A DNA stretch of 11,790 nucleotides from the NCBI GenBank assembly GCA_002471345.1, contig DKPS01000240.1, positions 1 through 11,790 of the forward strand, written 5' to 3'. The stretch is from Saprospiraceae bacterium UBA7328 (GTDB taxonomy: Bacteria > Bacteroidota > Bacteroidia > Chitinophagales > Saprospiraceae). A program made the position numbers and the translations under genes. This document shows positions 6,555 to 11,790 of the stretch, piece after piece. How positions within the stretch are numbered: the first letter of the stretch is position 1; the number at the start of each line of letters is the position of its first letter. Below the pieces are notes generated by a model. The model saw nothing but the letters and a program-made list of their open reading frames with translations. It ran no database searches and was not told where the DNA came from.

Positions 6555-7784
6555 ATGAACAAAATGGAATCGTGGTTACCCATAAACGGTGACTCAGACT
6601 TTAGCATATATAATTTGCCTTATGGCATATTCTCAGTTAATAATGGGAAAAGGAAAGCTGGAATAGCAATAGGTAATCAGATAGTTGATCTAGCATCTTG
6701 TGCCGAAAAGGGATGGATAGATGTATCTGCAGACTATTTCAAAAAGGACACACTCAATGATTTTATAAGATTAGGTAAAAAGATAACTAACCAATTGAGA
6801 TTAGATGTCCAAAGCCTACTTGTCTCAAAGGAATCGCCTTTAAAGAATCACCCTAATATATTAGTTGACCAAGCTGATGCTACTATGCATTTACCTGTGC
6901 ATGTAGGGGATTATACTGATTTCTATAGCAGCATTGAGCATGCCACAAATGTAGGTACGATGTTCAGAGATCCAGATAAAGCTCTAATGCCCAATTGGAA
7001 ACATTTGCCTGTAGGCTATCATGGAAGAGCTTCGTCTATAATAGTAAGTGGTACTCCTATAAAGAGACCTAAAGGTCAGGTAGTACCAAAAGGAACTGAG
7101 GTTCCTATATTCCAACCTTCTGGAAGATTGGATTTTGAGTTGGAAATGGCCTTTATCGTTGGAAAGGACACAGAGATAGGATCGTCAGTAACTACTAAGG
7201 ATGCTCTTGATCATATCTTTGGTATGGTACTTTTTAATGATTGGTCAGCACGAGATATTCAGAAATGGGAATATGTGCCTCTAGGTCCATTTTTAGGTAA
7301 AAGTTTCGCTTCATCGACTTCTCCTTGGATAGTTACAATAGAAGCTTTAGAACATTTCAAAGTGCCTGGTCCAGTTCAAAATCCCAAAGTATTGCCTTAT
7401 TTGCAATATCAAGGAGATATGAATTATGATATAAATCTTTCAGTAGGAATTTCTCCTAAAGGTAAATCTGAAAAGATCATTTCTAATTCAAACTTTAGAT
7501 ATATGTACTGGAATATGGCTCAGCAACTTGCCCATCATACAGTAAATGGTTGTAATGTGAAAGTTGGAGATATGATGGCATCTGGGACTATATCAGGACC
7601 TACAAAGTCATCATATGGATCCTTATTAGAGTTGACTTGGGGAGGAAAAAATTCCATTGAGTTTGATGATCATACACACCGCACATTTATAGAAGATGGT
7701 GATTGTGTTACATTAAGAGGACATGCTGAAAAGAATGGAATTAGAGTTGGGTTTGGAGAGGTGACATCAGAGGTGTTTTCATGA
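6555..7784 (+). CDS. fahA: Fumarylacetoacetase
   Basis: A 409-residue enzyme that hydrolyses 4-fumarylacetoacetate to fumarate and acetoacetate, the last step of tyrosine breakdown. It is of the full-length eukaryote-like type with an SH3-like N-terminal domain (about 1-115) opening in DSDFSIYNLPYGIFS, then the FAH fold. Catalytic and metal residues match the mammalian enzyme with a constant offset of four: D122 in DYTDFYSS, H129 in EHATNVG, E195 and E197 in DFELEMA, D229 and R233 in FNDWSARD, and K249 in FLGKSF. The closing block WGGKNSIEF...FIEDGD is also typical. An in-frame ATG at codon 4 (6564) is an alternative start; I keep the first. It starts 10 bp after the homogentisate dioxygenase stop. 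No maleylacetoacetate isomerase gene follows, so isomerisation must be supplied elsewhere or occur non-enzymatically. Confidence 0.95.
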   Translation: MNKMESWLPINGDSDFSIYNLPYGIFSVNNGKRKAGIAIGNQIVDLASCAEKGWIDVSADYFKKDTLNDFIRLGKKITNQLRLDVQSLLVSKESPLKNHPNILVDQADATMHLPVHVGDYTDFYSSIEHATNVGTMFRDPDKALMPNWKHLPVGYHGRASSIIVSGTPIKRPKGQVVPKGTEVPIFQPSGRLDFELEMAFIVGKDTEIGSSVTTKDALDHIFGMVLFNDWSARDIQKWEYVPLGPFLGKSFASSTSPWIVTIEALEHFKVPGPVQNPKVLPYLQYQGDMNYDINLSVGISPKGKSEKIISNSNFRYMYWNMAQQLAHHTVNGCNVKVGDMMASGTISGPTKSSYGSLLELTWGGKNSIEFDDHTHRTFIEDGDCVTLRGHAEKNGIRVGFGEVTSEVFS

Positions 7785-7834
7785 TAAAATGGTCGTGAAG
7801 AGGATTCATAAATAATTGATTAGATATAGAATAG

Positions 7835-8752
7835 ATGCTTAATCAGATAAAATCCATGTTTCCATCGGATCTTGAGCAACCTGCTCTTCATCACCTACTA
7901 TTATCTGCAGTTGCTCCAAGACCTATATGTTTTGCTAGTACCATAGATGTCAAAGGCAATGTAAATCTGAGTCCATTCAGTTTCTTTAATGTCTTTAGTT
8001 CCAATCCACCTATTATGATATTCTCTCCGGCAAAGGGCAGAAATGGTCACAAAAACACATTAGATAATGTAAAGGAAATCGGAGAGGTAGTGATTAATAT
8101 TGTGAACTACCCTATAGTAGAGCAGATGTCCCTTTCTAGTACTGCATACCCTAAAGGAGTAAATGAGTTTATAAAATCAGGACTTACTCAAATAAAAAGT
8201 GATCTGATAAGACCTCCTAGAGTAGGTGAATCACCAGTTGCTTTGGAATGTACAGTAGAAAAGATCATTGAGTTAGGCGATGACACAGGAGCTGGTAATC
8301 TTGTCATAGCCAAAGTGGTGAAAATACATGTACAGGAGAAATATCTAAATGAAAGTGGGCAATTAGATACAAAGGCACTGGACCTTGTCGCAAGAATGGG
8401 AGGTAATTGGTATAGTAGAGTTACAGGAGATTCGCTTTTTGAAATTCCTAAACCCTTGAGGGCAATAGGAATGGGTATAGATGCACTACCTATTTACATA
8501 AGAGAAAGTACTTTGTTAAGCGGAAATAACTTAGCTAGATTAGGTGCACTAGATAATTTGCCTTCTGCTTCTGATATCAAGGGAGTCAAAGATAATCCTC
8601 AGGTACAAGTATTATTGAGCAATAGTAAACTCAGTTCAATTGACTTGACAAAGAAGCTCTTTAAACTTGCCAAAAGTTGGATAGAAAGACAAAATGCAAA
8701 TGAAGCATTGTGTCTTTTAATGCTTATTCACTTTGAGTATAAATCAAATTAA
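7835..8752 (+). CDS. Flavin reductase-like FMN-binding split-barrel protein with C-terminal extension
   Basis: The 305-residue product has a flavin reductase-like (COG1853 / DIM6-NTAB) split barrel over about residues 10-200. Family blocks are APRPICFASTID (27-38), NLSPFSFFNVFSSNPP (44-59) and ARMGGNWYSR (187-196). Residues about 205-305 form an extra helical tail including ALPIYIRES and LLSGNNLARLGAL. Members reduce or bind FMN with NAD(P)H, often serving a partner monooxygenase, but some have other roles. It starts 50 bp after the fumarylacetoacetase stop on the same strand and ends at the operon terminator, so it is probably the last gene of the tyrosine operon. No pathway step in the window needs a reduced flavin, so its job is not explained. 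It may protect or reactivate an oxygenase, or act on a side product; both are guesses. Confidence 0.82.
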   Translation: MLNQIKSMFPSDLEQPALHHLLLSAVAPRPICFASTIDVKGNVNLSPFSFFNVFSSNPPIMIFSPAKGRNGHKNTLDNVKEIGEVVINIVNYPIVEQMSLSSTAYPKGVNEFIKSGLTQIKSDLIRPPRVGESPVALECTVEKIIELGDDTGAGNLVIAKVVKIHVQEKYLNESGQLDTKALDLVARMGGNWYSRVTGDSLFEIPKPLRAIGMGIDALPIYIRESTLLSGNNLARLGALDNLPSASDIKGVKDNPQVQVLLSNSKLSSIDLTKKLFKLAKSWIERQNANEALCLLMLIHFEYKSN

Positions 8753-8755
8753 AAA

Positions 8756-8800
8756 AGGCCATCTTGATTTAAATCAAAACAGCCTATTATTATTTTATAA
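8756..8800. terminator. Bidirectional terminator between convergent genes
   Basis: An outer stem AGGC (8756-8759) / GCCT (8782-8785) encloses a 4x4 internal loop and an inner stem TTGAT/ATCAA within the perfect palindrome TTGATTTAAATCAA (8764-8777). AAAAAA precedes it (8751-8756) and a T-rich stretch (TATTATTATTTT) follows. It can therefore act for the tyrosine operon on the plus strand and for the small exported-protein gene on the minus strand, whose transcript would end in TTTTT. Confidence 0.65.
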
Positions 8801-8809
8801 ACAGGAAAT

Positions 8810-9160
8810 TTATCCTACTTTCTTAGCCTCCATGGGTAATGCCATTCCTTCTACACTTACTTCACCAGTAAAACTTTCTCCATCAAAAGTACCTTTGACA
8901 TTACATACAAATCCTTGTACCGTCATATTAAAAGTGAGTTCATTTCCGTCTATTTTGACATCATTTAGCTCAGTTTCTGTGCCTTCTGACATAATTAATC
9001 CAGCGTATTCGCTACCTTCTATTGTTAGCTCCATTACACCTTTATAAGTATAGTCAGGAGATACCACAGAGTATTCCCATTCTCCAGTATGATCACTTAT
9101 TAAAGTTGAATTGTCCATATCAGTGAGAAAGAAGCTGAAAAAAGCAATAAATAAAGTCAT
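8810..9160 (-). CDS. Small exported beta-rich protein, function unknown
   Basis: A 116-residue product whose only possible ATG is at 9158-9160, since an in-frame stop lies two codons upstream. Residues 3-12 (LFIAFFSFFL) are strongly hydrophobic and look like a short signal sequence lacking the usual basic residues. The mature part begins near GEWEYSV and continues as alternating beta strands and turns: YKGVMELTIEG, YAGLIMSEGTETELNDV, NELTFNMTVQG, VKGTFDGESFTGEVSVEG. This resembles a small barrel of the lipocalin-like or avidin-like sort often seen in exported Bacteroidetes proteins of unknown function. I do not recognise a named family. It lies 96 bp downstream of the ALDH7 gene on the same strand and may be co-transcribed with it. 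The antisense open frame over the same bases has no recognisable features. Confidence 0.65.
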   Translation of the reverse strand: MTLFIAFFSFFLTDMDNSTLISDHTGEWEYSVVSPDYTYKGVMELTIEGSEYAGLIMSEGTETELNDVKIDGNELTFNMTVQGFVCNVKGTFDGESFTGEVSVEGMALPMEAKKVG

Positions 9161-9256
9161 GTATTATAGTTTTTGTGAATGAATTATAATGTTATCTATT
9201 CTAATTTAAATGAAAAATATTTAGATTTTATTTCCTTAGTGTAGCTTACATTTTCA

Positions 9257-10783
9257 TTAAAGATCAAATTTTATTCCCTGTGCCAATGGCAATTGATCAC
9301 TATAGTTAATTGTGCAAGTCTGTCTCCTCATGTATGCCTTCCAGGCATCTGACCCACTTTCTCTACCTCCACCTGTTTCTTTTTCACCTCCAAAAGCACC
9401 ACCGATTTCTGCTCCAGACGTGCCGATATTGACATTAGCAATACCACAATCTGAACCAGTCTGAGATAAGAATGATTCTGCCTCTCTTACATTAAGAGTA
9501 AATATTGCCGATGATAGTCCTTGAGGAACTCCATTTTGAATATCTACAGCTTCATTCAGCTCATCATAAGGCATTACATATAGTATAGGAGCAAAAGTCT
9601 CATGTTTTACTATTTGCATATCAGGGGTAGCGGCGATTATGGTAGGTTTAAGATAACATCCTGATTCATATCCATCTCCAGTAAGAACCTCATCACCACA
9701 AAGGATTTTGCCACCTTGTTCTTTTGCGGTTTTAATTGTCTTTTTATAATTTTCTACAGCATCATGATCTATAACTGGTCCTACATGATTATTTTGATCT
9801 AAAGGATCTCCTATTTTAAGCTGTCCATATGCATTGACTAACTTTTCTACCAAAGTGTCATATTGATCTTTGTGTATGATTAATCGTCTGGTGCTTGTAC
9901 ATCTTTGACCAGCAGTGCCTACTGCGCCAAAAACAATTGCAGGAACAGCATGATTGAGGTCGGCATTATCTGAAATAATAATTGCATTATTACCACCTAG
10001 TTCAAGGATGGATTTACCTAATCTCCCTGCTACAGCTTGTGCAACACTTTTACCCATTCTGGTAGAACCTGTAGCAGAAATCAAAGGAATATCCTTGGAC
10101 TCTGCCATTGCTTTTCCTATATCTCTTCCTCCTATAATTATGCTACTGATACCCTCTGGGAGGTCATTAGCTTTTAATACATCTACGAAAATACGTTGGC
10201 ATGCCAAAGCGGTAAAAGGTGTTTTCTCAGATGGTTTCCATATACATACATTGCCACAAATCCAGGCAATGGCACTATTCCAAGCCCATACTGCTACAGG
10301 AAAGTTAAAAGCTGAGATGATACCTACTATACCCAATGGATGCCATTGTTCCATCATCCTATGTCCTGGCCTTTCTGAGTGCATTTGGAGTCCATATAAT
10401 TGTCTAGACAAGCCTACAGCAAAATCACATATGTCTATCATTTCTTGGACTTCTCCCCAGCCTTCTTGAAGACTTTTACCCATTTCGTAACTCACTAATC
10501 TCCCTAGCTCTTCTTTGTTTTCTCTTAATGCATCGCCAAACTGCCTCACTATTTCTCCCCTTTGAGGAGCTGGCATCATTCTCCATAATTGAAAACTCTC
10601 ATTGGCTTTGCCAATGATCTTATTGAGATCATCCTCTGTTGCACTATTCACATTGCCAATGGCAGCACCATCTACAGGTGATGTGATCTTAAGCTCACTG
10701 CCATTTGAAGTCCATGAGTTTTGACCGGTACTTGCAGAATAATAAGGAGCAGATAGTCTTAGATTTTTAAGTATTTCTTGCAT
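9257..10783 (-). CDS. ALDH7-family aldehyde dehydrogenase (aminoadipate-semialdehyde dehydrogenase type)
   Basis: A 508-residue NAD(P)-dependent aldehyde dehydrogenase, close in length to human antiquitin (ALDH7A1). Catalytic C295 lies in GTAGQRCTSTRR, the general base E261 in ELGGNN, the oxyanion N160 in SAFNFPVAVW, and cofactor-binding K183 in WKPSEKTP. The family signature near the C-terminus, GAFGGEKETGGGRESGSDAW, and the following MRRQT are present. E114 in EVQEMIDICD and R294, just before the catalytic Cys, match Glu121 and Arg301, which I recall as the residues that hold the carboxylate-bearing aminoadipate semialdehyde in ALDH7A1. Lysine catabolism (2-aminoadipate semialdehyde to 2-aminoadipate) is thus the likely role, with broad aldehyde detoxification as the alternative. 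It is followed on the same strand by the small exported-protein gene and has its own candidate promoter upstream. Confidence 0.9.
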   Translation of the reverse strand: MQEILKNLRLSAPYYSASTGQNSWTSNGSELKITSPVDGAAIGNVNSATEDDLNKIIGKANESFQLWRMMPAPQRGEIVRQFGDALRENKEELGRLVSYEMGKSLQEGWGEVQEMIDICDFAVGLSRQLYGLQMHSERPGHRMMEQWHPLGIVGIISAFNFPVAVWAWNSAIAWICGNVCIWKPSEKTPFTALACQRIFVDVLKANDLPEGISSIIIGGRDIGKAMAESKDIPLISATGSTRMGKSVAQAVAGRLGKSILELGGNNAIIISDNADLNHAVPAIVFGAVGTAGQRCTSTRRLIIHKDQYDTLVEKLVNAYGQLKIGDPLDQNNHVGPVIDHDAVENYKKTIKTAKEQGGKILCGDEVLTGDGYESGCYLKPTIIAATPDMQIVKHETFAPILYVMPYDELNEAVDIQNGVPQGLSSAIFTLNVREAESFLSQTGSDCGIANVNIGTSGAEIGGAFGGEKETGGGRESGSDAWKAYMRRQTCTINYSDQLPLAQGIKFDL

Positions 10784-10805
10784 TTTTTAGATTTGCTTTT
10801 GGATG

Positions 10806-10826
10806 CCCAAATGTAGGGATATTGGG
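10806..10826 (-). promoter_or_regulatory. Candidate -7 element and flanking dyad for the ALDH7 gene
   Basis: On the minus strand 10808-10815 reads TACATTTG, an exact match to TAnnTTTG, 25-32 bases before the ATG. It lies inside a 5-bp dyad, CCCAA (10806-10810) and TTGGG (10822-10826), that could be a small operator. No clear TTTG -33 element is seen, and the leader would be only about 17-20 nt. The rest of the 174-bp gap (10784-10957) shows nothing else I can support. Confidence 0.4.
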
Positions 10827-10957
10827 TTGTAAATGATAGTGCGAAAGGAGTCAGAATGTATTAATATTTGGTTTTATCTAATTCGTCTTGAAAACAGGAA
10901 AACCCTTTTAAATACATCATTAAGACTTGTCCAAATCAGATTATTTCAAAATTTCTA

Positions 10958-11710
10958 TCATTCAGAATAAATGATGAAGACTTTGCATTCTGAGCTTAAT
11001 ATAAGATCACTGTTGTTTTCTGTAGTTCTTAATTTAAGGATAGACCCTTGCAAATCGTACTCATACTCCATTCCTGAAATCGTTTCCCTTACATTTGGAG
11101 GTACAAGATTGCTTAACCCTTCTGGTTTTGTCAAAATTTCTATAGATAAAATTTTAGATACATCGATTCCTAAATCGAAATCTTTAGTTGAACTTACAGA
11201 TGAAGGCAGTGTGCAATCATCGGTTAAATGTTTCATTTTTATATTTGGTGCATCAATCCCAAATCTAGAAAATCCTTCCACTTCAAAGTCAGCGACAGGC
11301 TGAAATGCAAGACATGCCAATTTCAAAGATTCACTGCATGGGATTTGATTGCCAGTCCCAAGGAACTCTATTAAATCTGATTGGAATACAGCTCCACTAA
11401 AAGAAGTATTGGATGTCCAATTGTTACAATTGTCTGATGCGAGAGATCCACCAATATCAGTTCCTGTAAAAATATTTTCAGTCTGAGAAGTATCAATTGC
11501 CCTGAACAAATTATTTGTGATAAGACTTGAAAAATTATTCGCGACTAAAATTCCAAATTCATCTTTAATAGGTAAAGATTGCGGCATTTTATAATTATTT
11601 GGCATGTCCCTAATCTCATCAGTAGCATTAATGGATAAAAATGCTCTTATGGTTAAGCCTGCAGCTTCAAGTATGGCTTCTTCTTGACAGAGCAGATCTG
11701 CATTTGCCCT
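10958..11710 (-). pseudogene. DUF1554-like surface protein, 5' end removed by a mobile element
   Basis: An ATG at 11603-11605 would give 215 residues, but the same frame continues upstream without a break to about 11710 and reads ATRANADLLCQEEAI, then AAGLTIRAFLS. That is the expected beginning of a DUF1554 / endostatin-like lectin-fold domain (compare G-ADA-C-xx-A...). The domain goes on through ENIFTGTDIGG, CNNWTSN and SLKLACLAF, so the ATG falls inside it and is not the true start. Beyond 11710 the frame enters the end of a mobile element and meets a TAA at 11738-11740. The lost part should hold the signal peptide and the domain's first strand. Residues from about 105 of the ATG-based numbering form a second beta-rich domain (KMKHLTDD..., GMEYEYDLQG, LSSECKVFIIYSE), reminiscent of C-terminal domains of Bacteroidetes fibre-like surface proteins. 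Such proteins are exported; the role is unknown. The remnant is probably not made as a functional protein. Confidence 0.7.
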
Positions 11711-11732
11711 TGTAGCCTTGCGTAAAAATAAG

Positions 11733-11763
11733 ACAGTTTAAAAATGAATTAAATTTAAACTGT
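11733..11763 (+). repeat. Perfect 10-bp inverted repeat just before the transposase start
   Basis: ACAGTTTAAA (11733-11742) and TTTAAACTGT (11754-11763) are perfect arms around an 11-nt loop. The second arm ends one base before the ATG at 11765, so an RNA hairpin here would cover the ribosome-binding region. In other IS elements such hairpins stop transposase translation from transcripts that enter from outside. Confidence 0.6.
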
Positions 11764-11764
11764 T

Positions 11765-11790
11765 ATGAAGAAATCAAAATTTAGTGAGAG
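11765..11790 (+). CDS. IS3-type transposase OrfA, first residues only
   Basis: The frame begins MKKSKFSE and runs off the window. This short N-terminus is characteristic of IS3-family OrfA proteins, which usually start M-K-K-S-(K/R)-F-(S/T)-E followed by a helix-turn-helix. Eight residues are little evidence on their own, but the position just inside a TG-starting element end that breaks another gene supports it. The full gene would usually continue into orfB by programmed frameshifting. Confidence 0.55.

Larger units (their letters stand above)
11711..11790 (+). mobile_element. Left end of an IS3-family-like insertion sequence (continues beyond window)
   Basis: The DUF1554 homology stops at about 11710 and the following bases start with TGTAGCC, in keeping with the TG...CA ends of IS3-family elements. 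Within 55 bases comes a transposase-like ATG. A perfect 10-bp hairpin lies between the end and that ATG. Only one end is in the window, so terminal repeats, target duplication and the exact boundary cannot be checked. The assignment rests on the domain break plus the orfA-like N-terminus. Confidence 0.6.

Noticed and set aside
8733..9047. Plus-strand open frame overlapping the end of the flavin reductase gene
   Set aside because: It runs across the bidirectional terminator and antisense to the small exported protein, and its Ser/Pro/Thr-rich translation looks like reverse-strand composition.
9954..10469. Plus-strand open frame of 171 codons
   Set aside because: Wholly antisense to the catalytic core of the ALDH7 gene; a long shadow frame, without domain features.
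10971..11303. Plus-strand open frame of 110 codons
   Set aside because: Antisense to the C-terminal domain of the DUF1554-like gene, with no start signal or family match.
11603..11605. ATG as true start of the DUF1554-like protein
   Set aside because: Domain sequence continues in frame upstream to about 11710, and there is no signal peptide after this ATG for a protein expected to be exported.
1..11790. CRISPR array, tRNA or rRNA genes
   Set aside because: No regularly spaced repeats and no tRNA- or rRNA-like segments were seen on either strand.

Overview
The window looks like a chromosomal segment of a Bacteroidetes bacterium, perhaps a marine Cytophagales-type organism. The reasons are the low GC content with A-rich, Shine-Dalgarno-poor leaders, two sites matching the Bacteroidetes -7 element TAnnTTTG, lipoproteins of Bacteroidetes style, and a short homogentisate dioxygenase of the type I associate with this phylum. 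The genus cannot be fixed from the sequence.

Layout. Bases 1-222 hold the 3' end of a tandem CDGSH iron-sulfur protein. Three minus-strand genes follow: an MFS transporter (236-1561), a lipoprotein with a HELGH metalloprotease motif and a C-terminal beta-sandwich (1616-2665), and a DUF1080 / 3-keto-disaccharide hydrolase-like exported protein (2820-3449). A DinB-like gene (3520-4047) is divergent from the DUF1080 gene and ends in a probable terminator. A 196-bp AT-rich regulatory gap with clustered TGTT...AACA dyads then leads into a plus-strand operon: hpd (4244), homogentisate 1,2-dioxygenase (5384), fumarylacetoacetase (6555) and a flavin reductase-like protein (7835-8752). A bidirectional terminator lies between this operon and a convergent minus-strand pair: a small exported beta-rich protein (8810-9160) and, upstream of it, an ALDH7-family dehydrogenase (9257-10783). 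The right edge holds a DUF1554-like surface protein gene whose 5' part has been cut off by a mobile element. The first 80 bases of that element, including an IS3-type orfA start, are in the window.

How the genes work together. The core is lower tyrosine/phenylalanine catabolism: 4-hydroxyphenylpyruvate -> homogentisate -> maleylacetoacetate, then fumarylacetoacetate -> fumarate + acetoacetate. No tyrosine aminotransferase, phenylalanine hydroxylase or maleylacetoacetate isomerase is present in the window, so these steps must be encoded elsewhere or, for the isomerisation, may be spontaneous or thiol-assisted. The ALDH7 enzyme points to lysine (aminoadipate semialdehyde) catabolism, so the region may be a small amino-acid degradation neighbourhood. 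No wholly new system is evident. The best leads are the dyad cluster before hpd, the IS-truncated DUF1554 gene with a hairpin next to the transposase start, the HExxHx6H lipoprotein, and the extended flavin reductase-like protein in the tyrosine operon.
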